A stretch of DNA of 49,461 nucleotides. It comes from an uncultured Clostridia bacterium. GTDB taxonomy: Bacteria > Bacillota > Clostridia > TANB77 > CAG-508. The translations under genes and the position numbers were made by a program. Positions 26,744-34,204 of this stretch are shown here, piece after piece. Under the pieces are notes generated by a model. That model was not told where the DNA came from and searched no databases. It worked only from the letters and a program-made list of their open reading frames with translations. Within the stretch, counting starts at the first letter, position 1; each line of letters starts with the position of its first letter. Location of the stretch: positions 1-49,461 of the forward strand of contig CANRAY010000008.1 of the NCBI GenBank assembly GCA_947628735.1. Direction: 5' to 3'.

Positions 26744-28453
26744 ATGGTAAGAAAAATCAAGTATTTAATTTTATTTAGTTTTATTCTTTTATTGGGATTA
26801 TGCACAAAATCACAAGCAAGAATTACAACAACAGATCCTACTGTTGAATCAGGTGGAACTGTTACAATTACAATTAATAGTCAAGAAAAAGTAGCTTCTG
26901 GAGCAATTGATATTACTTCAAATGACGGTTTAACTTTTGTTAGTGTTAGTGGAGGACAGGCAAACGGTACTTTAGTAGCTTTTGCAGGTAGTGAAAATAA
27001 AACTAGTGGAATAGCAACATATACTTTTAAAGCTCCAAAAGTAACAAAAACACAAACATATCAAGTAGTTTTCACATCACAAGATATGGAAGATGTAGAT
27101 GGAAATGCTATCGCATCTTCAAGTGGAACAGCAACTGTTACAGTAACAGCACCAAAATCAAATGAAGAAGAGCCAACTCCACCTAAAGAGGACGAAAAAC
27201 CTGTTGAGCCTTCTTTTGAAAAAGTGGAACAGACAGTATATGCAACTACTAGAGTTAATGTAAGAAGTAGTTATAGTACAGATTCTTCTATAGTAGGTTC
27301 TTTAGATGAAGGCGAAAGTGTTACAAGAACCGGAATCGGAAGTAATGGTTGGAGTAAAGTTACATATAATGGATATACAGCTTATGTTAGTAGTGATTAT
27401 TTAACAACTACAAAGCCAGAAGTAAAGCCAACTGATCAAGATAATGAAGACAATAAAAATGATGAAAAAGAAGATAATGACAAAGAAGATAACAATAAAG
27501 ATGATGAAAAAGAAGAAAAATCAAATAATAATAATTTAAAAATACTAAATATAGCTCCAGCAGGACTAGAACCAAAGTTTGATCCAAATATTGTTGAATA
27601 TACTTTACATGTAGGAACTAATATAGATAATCTTTTAATGGAAATCGAAGCAGATGACGAAAAAGCAACTGCAAAGATTGTAGGTAATAAAGACTTCAAG
27701 ATTGGAGAAAATACAGTAAAAGTAGTAGTAACTGCAGAAGATGGAACAGAAAAAGAATATGTAATTAATGTTATTAAAGAGGAAATTGCTCAATTAGGCT
27801 TAAAAGAGCTATTGATAGAAGGATTAGAAGTAACACCTGAATTTTCAGAAGAAATTTATGAATATACACTTAAAATAGAAAAAGAGGGAATTACTGAATT
27901 AAATATTACAGCAACAGCGTCTAGAGAAAATGCTAAAGTTGAAATTATTGGAAATACAGACTTAAAGCCTGGTGAAAATGTTATTACAATATTAGTTACA
28001 GATGGTGAAGGAGAACAACAAGAAACTATTACATATCAAATTACTGTAACTTTACCAGAAATATTACAACAACCAAATCTTATTTTAGGATTGCAAGAAG
28101 ATGAATTTTATAAAGATGTGGCAATTGTAATTGCTATTATTGTTGTTATTATTATTATAATTATTATGTTAGTAAAAAACAAAAAAAGAAGAAAAGAAGA
28201 TAATGATTATTTGGATTTAGATGATGAAGATAGAGAAGATATAGTAGATGCTAATAAAGAGATAGAAAAGCTAACTGAAGATGAATTACCAAAATCTTTA
28301 AGAAAAGAGCCAGTGAAACTCGAAGAAGAAATTAAAACAGAAAAAACTGAATATTTAAAAGATGATGAAAGAAAAAATAAATTAGATGCTTTTACATCTG
28401 CTGTAGATGAAGACGATATTTATAATAGAAGAAAAAAGGGAAAACATTTCTAA
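26744..28453 (+). CDS. Membrane-anchored cohesin-like surface protein with SH3b and cadherin-like domains
   Basis: A 569-residue surface protein. A signal peptide (~1-25, ending SQA) is followed by a cohesin-like beta sandwich (~27-135: DPTVESGGTVTITIN, GIATYTFKAP, DMEDVDGNAI), one SH3b domain (~165-225), an acidic D/E/N/K linker, and two cadherin-like beta-sandwich domains (~265-345 and ~350-435, each with a VEYTLHV or YEYTLKI core). A C-terminal membrane helix near 460-480 (IVIAIIVVIIIIIIML) leads to a charged cytoplasmic tail. It lies 12 bases after the dockerin-bearing hydrolase. I infer that the cohesin-like domain holds that hydrolase at the cell surface; family resemblance of this domain is moderate, not certain. 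Confidence 0.75.
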   Translation: MVRKIKYLILFSFILLLGLCTKSQARITTTDPTVESGGTVTITINSQEKVASGAIDITSNDGLTFVSVSGGQANGTLVAFAGSENKTSGIATYTFKAPKVTKTQTYQVVFTSQDMEDVDGNAIASSSGTATVTVTAPKSNEEEPTPPKEDEKPVEPSFEKVEQTVYATTRVNVRSSYSTDSSIVGSLDEGESVTRTGIGSNGWSKVTYNGYTAYVSSDYLTTTKPEVKPTDQDNEDNKNDEKEDNDKEDNNKDDEKEEKSNNNNLKILNIAPAGLEPKFDPNIVEYTLHVGTNIDNLLMEIEADDEKATAKIVGNKDFKIGENTVKVVVTAEDGTEKEYVINVIKEEIAQLGLKELLIEGLEVTPEFSEEIYEYTLKIEKEGITELNITATASRENAKVEIIGNTDLKPGENVITILVTDGEGEQQETITYQITVTLPEILQQPNLILGLQEDEFYKDVAIVIAIIVVIIIIIIMLVKNKKRRKEDNDYLDLDDEDREDIVDANKEIEKLTEDELPKSLRKEPVKLEEEIKTEKTEYLKDDERKNKLDAFTSAVDEDDIYNRRKKGKHF

Positions 28454-28463
28454 AATAAATAAA

Positions 28464-28496
28464 AAAGGGCTTTGAAATTTTATTGAAAAGCCCTTT
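28464..28496 (+). terminator. Terminator after the cohesin-like gene
   Basis: AAAGGGCTTT and AAAGCCCTTT form a 10-bp stem with a 13-base loop. The stretch after it is TTTATAT rather than a long T-run, and the tRNA-Thr begins four bases beyond the structure, so termination may be partial. Confidence 0.7.
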
Positions 28497-28500
28497 ATAT

Positions 28501-28576
28501 GCCAATATAGCTCAGTTGGTAGAGCAACGGATTCGTAACCCGTAGGTCAGCAGTTCGATTCTGCTTATTGGCTCCA
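28501..28576 (+). tRNA. tRNA-Thr (anticodon CGU), integration site
   Basis: Acceptor stem GCCAATA/TATTGGC, discriminator T, encoded CCA, D-arm TAGCTCAGTTGGTAGAGCA, and T-arm AGCAG/CTGCT around TTCGATT. The anticodon loop TTCGTAA gives CGU, so the tRNA reads ACG threonine codons. The last pair of the anticodon stem (A31-C39) is a mismatch. The 3' part from 28526 is repeated at 36737-36788, marking integration of the mobile element. The gene stays complete on the left side. No separate promoter fits in the four bases after the preceding hairpin, so it is probably made by readthrough. Confidence 0.92.
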
Positions 28577-28577
28577 A
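28526..28577 (+). repeat. attL core (52-bp direct repeat)
   Basis: The repeat starts AACGGATTCG and ends GGCTCCAA, and is identical to 36737-36788. It covers the anticodon arm to the CCA end of tRNA-Thr plus one base. Confidence 0.92.
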
Positions 28578-28626
28578 TGTTTGCAAGCCTTACAAGGTTT
28601 GCTTATTTTTATGCTTTAGTAAAAAA

Positions 28627-28646
28627 GTGACGGAAAAGTGACGAAA
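28627..28646 (+). repeat. Left arm-type site: tandem GTGACG repeat
   Basis: GTGACGGAAAAGTGACGAAA, two tandem copies of GTGACGRAAA. A 20-bp copy differing at one base lies at 36608-36627 in the same orientation. These look like arm-type binding sites for the integrase N-terminal domain. Confidence 0.65.
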
Positions 28647-28675
28647 ACAAAAAGAAGTGGTTTTCTAACCGCTTC

Positions 28676-29803
28676 TTATACTGTTTTTATTTGTAAAAAT
28701 GAATCTATTTTATTTGCTACTTTTTTTAAGTCTTTTTTAAAAAAATGAGAATATATATTATCGGTTACTGCAACACTTGAATGACCAGCTCGTTTACTAA
28801 CAATTTGTGATTGGATTCCACTAGATATTTGAAGAGATATACTAGTATGCCTTAATCCATGAAATGTAATTCGTTTCAAATTATACTTCTTTATAATTTT
28901 TTCTAGAATTTTAGATGGAGTATCTGGGTGCATATCTGAACCATATTCAGTCGTGAATACTCTTTTAGATTTTTTCCATTGTGTTCCAAGTAATAGTTTC
29001 CTCTCATCTTGTCTTTTTTGATATGCTTTTAATAGTTGCATTGTCGTGGGTGCTATATAAATAATCCTATTACTTGTTTCTGATTTAGGCTCTTTTTCAA
29101 ATATTCCATAATCCGGAACATATTGAGTTGTTTTATTTATATTTATAGAACAATTTTTAAAGTCTATATCTTCCCATGTAAGACCGGTAATTTCTCCACG
29201 TCTGCAGCCACTATCTAAAGCTAATAAAATTATAGCTTGATACTTAATAGGTTCATTCTGTAAGACATCAATTAGTTTTTTTACTTCTTCTGGAGAATAA
29301 CATTCTATTTCTTTTTTGTGTACTTTTATAGGTGTTACAAACATATTAGGATTACTGTTTATATATCCCCACCTTATAGCTGTATTTAAAACATTTGAAA
29401 TGATAGCATAATGGTGTTTTATAGTTTTATCTGCATAAGTAGTATCATTTCTTAGATTATTATAAAATTCTTCTAAAATTTTTACATTTAGATTTTTTAA
29501 TTTTACATGACCGATATATTTTATAATATTTTTACTATACAACTCATATGCTTTATATGTTTTAATTTGAACATTACACTTAATCATTTTTAGCCATTCT
29601 TCTATCAAACTTTGCATAGTAATATGATTTTTCTTTACATATGTATTATTTTTTAATTCTAATTTAATTTCGTTTTCTCTCAAAATGGCTTCTTTTTTTC
29701 CACCATAAAAAGTCTCAATATGTCTAATTCTTTTTGTTCCATTATACCCCAATGGTACGTCAATTTTGTATTTTTTATTCTTTATTATTTCTTGTACTGC
29801 CAT
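28676..29803 (-). CDS. int: Tyrosine recombinase (phage/ICE-type integrase)
   Basis: A 375-residue tyrosine recombinase. The N-terminal ~50 residues form an AP2-like arm-binding region with the KIDVPLGYNGTKRIR start; the SAM-like core-binding domain spans ~55-160 (MQSLIEEWLKMIK...). The catalytic domain has the first Arg in DSGCRRGEITGLTW, a Lys in the beta-hairpin region, HGLRHTS (His-x-x-Arg), GHSSVAVT and the nucleophile Tyr in DNIYSHF. It cuts and joins at tRNA-Thr. It is transcribed toward attL and starts inside the end of the upstream gene (29-base overlap), so both share the promoter at 30783-30811. GGGGG precedes its ATG. Confidence 0.93.
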   Translation of the reverse strand: MAVQEIIKNKKYKIDVPLGYNGTKRIRHIETFYGGKKEAILRENEIKLELKNNTYVKKNHITMQSLIEEWLKMIKCNVQIKTYKAYELYSKNIIKYIGHVKLKNLNVKILEEFYNNLRNDTTYADKTIKHHYAIISNVLNTAIRWGYINSNPNMFVTPIKVHKKEIECYSPEEVKKLIDVLQNEPIKYQAIILLALDSGCRRGEITGLTWEDIDFKNCSININKTTQYVPDYGIFEKEPKSETSNRIIYIAPTTMQLLKAYQKRQDERKLLLGTQWKKSKRVFTTEYGSDMHPDTPSKILEKIIKKYNLKRITFHGLRHTSISLQISSGIQSQIVSKRAGHSSVAVTDNIYSHFFKKDLKKVANKIDSFLQIKTV

Positions 29804-30746
29804 TATTCTTTTTCCCCCTATATTTGATATATTGTTCTTCTAATAAATTTATAAATTGTTCTTTGGTTAAATTTCTGTTTTTATATTCTTTTGTTTTTTC
29901 AAAGTACCAATCTCTAAAATTATCTAATGCTTCTTGACACTCTTTTACTAATTTATCATTCATATATGAAAGATCTTCATTTGATTTTTCTTCTGCTCTC
30001 TTTCTCCTTTTATTTAATAAATTATATATACTATTATGTATGTTATATATTTCATTATTTTTTCTTATTTCTTGAAATGATGCAGTTTTTCTATATTTAA
30101 AACAACTCTTATTCTTGTTTTGTGGTGAAATATAATTACAATATTGAGTATTAGTATCTATTCCATTATTTATAAATAAATTTCCACAATTTATACATTT
30201 ATTAATCTTATAACCATTATTTAATATTTCAAATAATGATACCAATATAAACATGATTATACTATTACAAATATATGTTTTATCTATACTTATTTTATTT
30301 ACATTTTTTTCAAATGCAAATAATCTTGTTTTTATATTTTTTTTATTCAATCCGCTAGAAATATCTATATCACTATAATAGTTAGAACTATAGTATTGTA
30401 TGGAATATACTAATTCGGGAATTTGTAATACATCTCTAATAAAAGATAAAAATATATTTATAGTGAAATATTTATTATTTATCGTACATTCCTCTAAATA
30501 TTGTTTTATAAAATCTATTTGTATATTAGTTTTGCTATCAAAAGAAGGATTATTGCTCAATAAATACAGGACAAATTCACCTATTCTAAAAGGATATATA
30601 ATGCTAGTTGCCTTTGTTTTAGTATTATATTTTAGATTATAGTATTTTTGAGCTTCTTCTATATAATTTTGTACTAAATTATAATTCGTTCGTATATACT
30701 CATTTTTTCCATTATTCTTTATATCATAGTAAATGTTAAAATCCAT
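29775..30746 (-). CDS. DUF6076-like protein of the integrative element
   Basis: A 323-residue protein. The N-terminal half is helical with many Tyr/Asn. The C-terminal half has a zinc-finger-like CINCGNLFINNG then QYCNYISPQNKNKSCFKYRK, followed by a long charged helical tail. The Cys block with a conserved SPQ-x-x-K-x-C step resembles DUF6076 and related proteins that often sit beside integrases, but the family call is not certain. The function is unknown; it may be a regulator or an accessory to integration since it is co-transcribed with int. AAGGAGA precedes ATG 30746, and it reads from a consensus promoter. Confidence 0.65.
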   Translation of the reverse strand: MDFNIYYDIKNNGKNEYIRTNYNLVQNYIEEAQKYYNLKYNTKTKATSIIYPFRIGEFVLYLLSNNPSFDSKTNIQIDFIKQYLEECTINNKYFTINIFLSFIRDVLQIPELVYSIQYYSSNYYSDIDISSGLNKKNIKTRLFAFEKNVNKISIDKTYICNSIIMFILVSLFEILNNGYKINKCINCGNLFINNGIDTNTQYCNYISPQNKNKSCFKYRKTASFQEIRKNNEIYNIHNSIYNLLNKRRKRAEEKSNEDLSYMNDKLVKECQEALDNFRDWYFEKTKEYKNRNLTKEQFINLLEEQYIKYRGKKNNGSTRNNKE

Positions 30747-30782
30747 TTTATCTCCTTTCTATTCATAAGTTTGTTTTGCATA

Positions 30783-30811
30783 ATTATAAAACAACAACAA
30801 CCAAGTGTCAA
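30783..30811 (-). promoter_or_regulatory. Consensus promoter of the int operon
   Basis: On the minus strand TTGACA (plus 30806-30811) and TATAAT (plus 30783-30788) with exactly 17 bases between them, a perfect sigma-A promoter about 40 bases before the DUF6076-like gene. Such strength suggests control by a repressor, perhaps one of the element's HTH proteins. Confidence 0.85.
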
Positions 30812-30886
30812 TATATTCCTTATATAAATATAATATTTTTATTTTGTCTGTTTTGAAATTTGAAATTATATAAAAATAATTCAGCA

Positions 30887-30915
30887 TTTACTTCCTTATC
30901 TTATCCTTGTATTAT
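30887..30915 (+). promoter_or_regulatory. Promoter of the HTH/excisionase/DUF927 operon
   Basis: TTTACT (30887-30892) and TATTAT (30910-30915) with 17-base spacing. The start point would lie only a few bases before the ribosome binding site GGAGG at 30924. Confidence 0.65.
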
Positions 30916-30936
30916 GTTGTTGTGGAGGTGATAAAA

Positions 30937-31120
30937 ATGTTAAAAGCAAATTTGGACATTAGAAAAGAAATTTCAAAAAATAACTTGAAATTATGGCAAG
31001 TAGGAGCAGGACTTCGGTTTAAATGATGGGAATTTTTCAAGATTACTACGTAAAGAATTACCAAAAGAAAAAAAAGAGCAAATATTAAAAATAATAGAAG
31101 AATTAAGGGAGGAAAAATAA
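30937..31120 (+). CDS. Small XRE-like HTH protein, requires +1 shift at CGG
   Basis: From ATG 30937 (GGAGGTG upstream) the frame gives LKANLDIRKEISKNNLKLWQ, then reaches CGG at codon 27 and stops at TGA three codons later. Removing the C of CGG restores a 60-residue protein continuing GLNDGNFSRLLRKELPKEKK and ending at 31118-31120. The joined helix L-G-L-N-D-G-N-F-S-R is the recognition-helix pattern common in small HTH proteins of Clostridial elements (I know it as a Cro/C1-type layout). The gene is followed after one base by the excisionase-like gene. A role in controlling the element is likely. With standard decoding only 29 residues would be made. Confidence 0.7.
31015..31017 (+). other. 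In-frame CGG, candidate +1 shift site (HTH gene)
   Basis: Context is CTT CGG TTT AAA TGA. Skipping the C gives CTT GGT TTA AAT GAT and the conserved HTH sequence. CTT-CGG-T resembles the CUU-AGG-C heptamer of yeast Ty1, where a slow arginine codon drives a +1 shift. Confidence 0.7.
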
Positions 31121-31121
31121 G

Positions 31122-31371
31122 GTGGAACATAAAGAAAATCTAAATATTAAAGAAGCGGCTGAATATCTAAACTGTTCAATTAGTATGCTTCGTAAATTAA
31201 TTTACAATGGTGAAATTCAATATTTTAGAATACGGAAATCGTTATTATTTTAATCGTTTTTATTTAGTTACTTGGATTCAAGAACGAAGTAAAAATAATC
31301 TTATAGAAAATCAATCAATAAGAAAAGTAACACTAAAAGGAGTAAAAAATGAGAGAAAACTTACAAAATAG
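31122..31371 (+). CDS. Excisionase-like (MerR/AlpA-type HTH) protein, requires +1 shift at CGG
   Basis: GTG 31122 has GGGAGG upstream at normal spacing. The frame reads NIKEAAEYLNCSISMLRKLI then YNGEIQYFRI, the winged-helix start of excisionase/HTH_17 proteins, and meets CGG at codon 38, with a stop six codons later. Skipping the C gives F-R-I-G-N-R-Y-Y-F, matching the conserved R-I-G-N-R step of this family, and extends the protein to 82 residues ending at 31369-31371. Its end overlaps the start of the DUF927 gene. It probably directs excision as Xis and may regulate int. Confidence 0.72.
31233..31235 (+). other. In-frame CGG, candidate +1 shift site (excisionase-like gene)
   Basis: Context is ATA CGG AAA TCG. 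Skipping the C gives ATA GGA AAT CGT and the family-conserved Gly-Asn-Arg. The zero frame stops at TAA six codons after the CGG. Confidence 0.72.
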
Positions 31372-33211
31372 TTTAGAAGAGCAAATTCTCGAAGAATTTC
31401 CACCTTATGAACTAGATGAACTAGATAAAGAGAGTATTTTAAGTGATGAATATATTGAATATTTAATTTGTCTACGCAATTCTTCGGATAAATTGCGTTT
31501 ATTAGAAAAAGTAAGAGAAAAAGCTAAAAAATTAAAGGTTTTGACCACGTTTAATAATATTTACAAGCTAAAAGATAAACAAATGGGAGAAATACAAGAA
31601 ACAAATCAATTATCAGGTATAGTTTTCCCAGATATGGGAAACATTGTTTATAATACAGACCGCTATATTTTAGATGAAAGTGGAGTAATATATGAAGTAG
31701 TTCCAAGATTAGGCAATATATTAGTGTGTTATCACCCAGTTTTACCACTAGAAGAATATTGTGATATAGAAACAGGTGAAGAAAAAGTAAAATTAGGATT
31801 CTATAAAAAGGGAGCTTGGAGGAATATAGTTGTGAATAAATATACTATTGCAAGTAGCCAAGCGATAGTAAAGTTATCAGATGTTGGCATTGAAGTTACA
31901 TCAGAAAATGCGAAGTTTCTAGTAAAGTACTTATCAGAAATAGCCAATCTTAATACTGATAAAATAAATGAAAGTATGTCAGTATCAAGATTAGGTTGGC
32001 TTGGTGATGATTTCGTTCCTTATACAGAAAAATATATATGCCATAGTGATTTAAGTTTTAAAAAAATACTTGAATCTTTAAAAGAAATAGGTGATTATAA
32101 TAAATGGAAAGAACTAATGAAAAAATTAAGAAATGATAGTATAGTAGTGCGTTTTATGATGGCAGCTAGTTTTGCAAGTCCATTGGTAGAAAAATTTCAA
32201 ATTAATTCTTTTATTGTTCACTTATGGGGAAAATCTGGCAATGGTAAAACATTATCACTAATGATATGTGCCAGTATCTGGGGAAATCCCGAATTAGGAA
32301 ATCTGGTAACCACATTAAATAGTACCAGTGTTGCTTCAGAGTTATATTGCAATTTTTTACATAACCTTCCTGCTATATATGACGAATATCAATTAGCCAG
32401 AGAAAAAAATGCTAATAATGATACTTTAGTATATGAGTTAACAGAAGGAAAAGGCAAAGGCAGAGGAACAATAGATTGCGGGCTAAGAGAAAATACTCAT
32501 TGGAAAAATATCATAATTACGTCAGGTGAAGAACCGATTACTAATTCTTCATCTAAAGAAGGTGTTAAAAATAGAGTAATTGAAATAGAGGAAAACGATG
32601 TAATAATACAAGATGGTCAAACTGCTAAAGATATTATAAGTAATAATTATGGATTTGCTGGAAAAGAATTTATTGAAATTATACAGCAAAATATGAAATC
32701 TTTATTCGAAGAATATCAAAAGGCAGTCAATGACTTAAAAACATATACACACTATCAGAAACAAATAAATGCTATGGCAACTATTTTAGTTGCAGATAGA
32801 GTTGTTTCTGAAAAAATTTTTCATGATAATCCAATAACATTAGAGGAAGCTGGAAAATATTTTACGAAAGATATAGATGAAGCTGATAGATATATTAATC
32901 TAATTATTGATATAGCCAATTCAAATATCAATAACTTCATTAATGATTCTGATCCCATTCCAGGTCAAATATGGGGTAAACTAGAAAAAAATAATGATGA
33001 AATTGAGTACTATGATTTTATCCCTAGTAAATTACAAGAAATATTAAAAAATCAAGGAATAAGCTGGGACGGAATAAAAAGGAAAATGGCTGAAAAGGGA
33101 TATGTTATAAAAAAAAATAATCAATATACCATAAATAAAAAATTTAAAAGTACTCAACAAAGAGTGATTAGAATAAAAAATATTTATTTTAGTAATCAAA
33201 AAGATACTTAA
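31349..33211 (+). CDS. DUF927 domain ATPase/helicase-like protein
   Basis: A 620-residue protein with a C-terminal P-loop ATPase. A Walker A motif is visible as LWGKSGNGKTLSL, a Walker B-like acidic motif as PAIYDEYQLA, and an arginine-rich segment near SSKEGVKNRVIEIEE; the order matches DUF927 proteins, which are thought to act as replication initiator/helicase modules in small mobile elements. Together with the absence of structural genes, this suggests that the element can replicate after excision. The ATG lies within the end of the excisionase-like gene with AAAGGAG upstream, so it depends on the same transcript. Confidence 0.85.
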   Translation: MRENLQNSLEEQILEEFPPYELDELDKESILSDEYIEYLICLRNSSDKLRLLEKVREKAKKLKVLTTFNNIYKLKDKQMGEIQETNQLSGIVFPDMGNIVYNTDRYILDESGVIYEVVPRLGNILVCYHPVLPLEEYCDIETGEEKVKLGFYKKGAWRNIVVNKYTIASSQAIVKLSDVGIEVTSENAKFLVKYLSEIANLNTDKINESMSVSRLGWLGDDFVPYTEKYICHSDLSFKKILESLKEIGDYNKWKELMKKLRNDSIVVRFMMAASFASPLVEKFQINSFIVHLWGKSGNGKTLSLMICASIWGNPELGNLVTTLNSTSVASELYCNFLHNLPAIYDEYQLAREKNANNDTLVYELTEGKGKGRGTIDCGLRENTHWKNIIITSGEEPITNSSSKEGVKNRVIEIEENDVIIQDGQTAKDIISNNYGFAGKEFIEIIQQNMKSLFEEYQKAVNDLKTYTHYQKQINAMATILVADRVVSEKIFHDNPITLEEAGKYFTKDIDEADRYINLIIDIANSNINNFINDSDPIPGQIWGKLEKNNDEIEYYDFIPSKLQEILKNQGISWDGIKRKMAEKGYVIKKNNQYTINKKFKSTQQRVIRIKNIYFSNQKDT

Positions 33212-33222
33212 GTTACGTTAAA

Positions 33223-33276
33223 GTTTCGAGATAAGTCGAAACCAATAAAATGCTTGTAAGGGTAATCTTATAAGCA
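33223..33276 (+). other. Two adjacent hairpins after the DUF927 gene, start of a 380-base gene-free stretch
   Basis: GTTTCGA/TCGAAAC (33223-33242) and TGCTTGTAAG/CTTATAAGCA (33251-33276, one G-U pair) lie just downstream of the gene. The stretch to 33555 holds no convincing gene; it is very AT-rich, with an isolated GGGGGGAG at 33471 that no start codon follows. It may be an origin region or untranslated RNA. Confidence 0.4.
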
Positions 33277-33556
33277 AATTTCTATATTTAGTTACATATA
33301 ATAAATGTAGAATATTGTTATAAATATAATTTATAATTCACTCTGATTATTATTTATATTTATAATATTGATTGTTATAAAAAATAATACGAAATTACGT
33401 AACAAGGAAGCAAAAATACTGAAAATTAATCTTTTTTGGTTGCGAGTATATTCGAAATTATTATATACGGGGGGAGTTAAATTTTAATAGCTAACAGTTC
33501 CTTTCAGAAATTTTATAAAAACTGTATTGAAAAAATTCTATATAATTGATTAAACA

Positions 33557-33596
33557 AAAAACTAATTTACTCTCCTTAGATTGTAAATTAGTTTTT
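33557..33596. terminator. Bidirectional terminator
   Basis: AAAAACTAATTTAC and GTAAATTAGTTTTT form a 14-bp stem with a 12-base loop, with T-runs on both strands. It separates the DUF927 transcript from the minus-strand HTH gene. Confidence 0.85.
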
Positions 33597-33855
33597 ATTC
33601 TAACTCTTTTATAAAATCTTTTAACATATTTTCCATCGATACATTGAAAACTTTGCATAAGGCATAAAATTCATACTCTTTAACAACTCTTTTTCCCATT
33701 TCAATATTTTGTAATGAAGGTTTAGGAATATCAATGCCTAGTAATAATAATTTATTGGATAATTGTGTTAAAGAAAGATTCTCCGCTTCTCTATATTTTC
33801 TTACATTCTCTCCTATTACATTTAACTTTCCATTATACTTTATAAATCTATTCAT
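33595..33855 (-). CDS. XRE-family HTH regulator I of the element
   Basis: An 86-residue HTH_3-type DNA-binding protein: GENVRKYREAENLSLTQLSN, then LLLLGIDIPKPSLQNIEMGK with the second helix pair, and a C-terminal VSMENMLKDFI dimerisation-type segment. It probably represses genes of the element and its own divergent promoter. ATG 33855 has AAAGGA upstream at a long spacing of about 13 bases. A palindromic site lies between it and the plus-strand small gene. Confidence 0.82.
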   Translation of the reverse strand: MNRFIKYNGKLNVIGENVRKYREAENLSLTQLSNKLLLLGIDIPKPSLQNIEMGKRVVKEYEFYALCKVFNVSMENMLKDFIKELE

Positions 33856-33912
33856 GAGATTATTATTTCCTTTAATTAGATTTTTATTGATTTTATAATA
33901 AAAGTATGGTAG

Positions 33913-33936
33913 TATCGTCTTATTGATAATACGATA
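33913..33936. promoter_or_regulatory. Palindromic operator-like site
   Basis: TATCGT and ACGATA are inverted copies separated by 12 bases in the gap between two divergent genes, with a TATAAT-type -10 just to the left at 33893. A likely operator of the adjacent HTH regulator. Confidence 0.5.
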
Positions 33937-33950
33937 AAGGAAATTAAAAA

Positions 33951-34202
33951 ATGGAAAAACAAATTGCTATAAATATATTAGAAGATATCAAATCATCTTT
34001 ATTAGGAAATAATGGAAAAGAAAATGGATTAAAGAAACTAGAGATTTATAGAAAGAATTTAGAAATTGCTACAAATAAAAAAATTATTAAATTGATCGAA
34101 AGGCATAAGTTATATGTAAAAAAATATGGTAAGAATCATTATAAAAGTGTGAGGTTAAGCAAAAAAATAGATGAAGAAATGAGGAAAATTTATAATGAAT
34201 AA
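33951..34202 (+). CDS. Small helical protein of unknown function (83 aa)
   Basis: An 83-residue, highly charged helical protein (KENGLKKLEIYRKNLEIATN and RHKLYVKKYGKNHYKSVRLS segments) with no family that I recognise. AAAGGA precedes the ATG. It is divergent from the HTH regulator I and ends two bases before the stop of the convergent HTH gene, an arrangement typical of compact mobile elements. Confidence 0.6.
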   Translation: MEKQIAINILEDIKSSLLGNNGKENGLKKLEIYRKNLEIATNKKIIKLIERHKLYVKKYGKNHYKSVRLSKKIDEEMRKIYNE

Positions 34203-34204
34203 TT

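Noticed and set aside
31015..31023. RF2-like shift at UUU AAA UGA in the HTH gene as the main explanation
   Set aside because: The other CGG sites have no stop codon next to the shift point, and a shift at UGA would give R-F-K-D rather than the conserved G-L-N-D.
16426..31235. Sequencing or assembly error as the cause of the CGG frame changes
   Set aside because: Possible for a single case, but errors would insert various bases in various contexts, mostly homopolymers. All cases give an in-frame CGG before GGN, while no other in-frame CGG exists. Raw reads could still overturn this.
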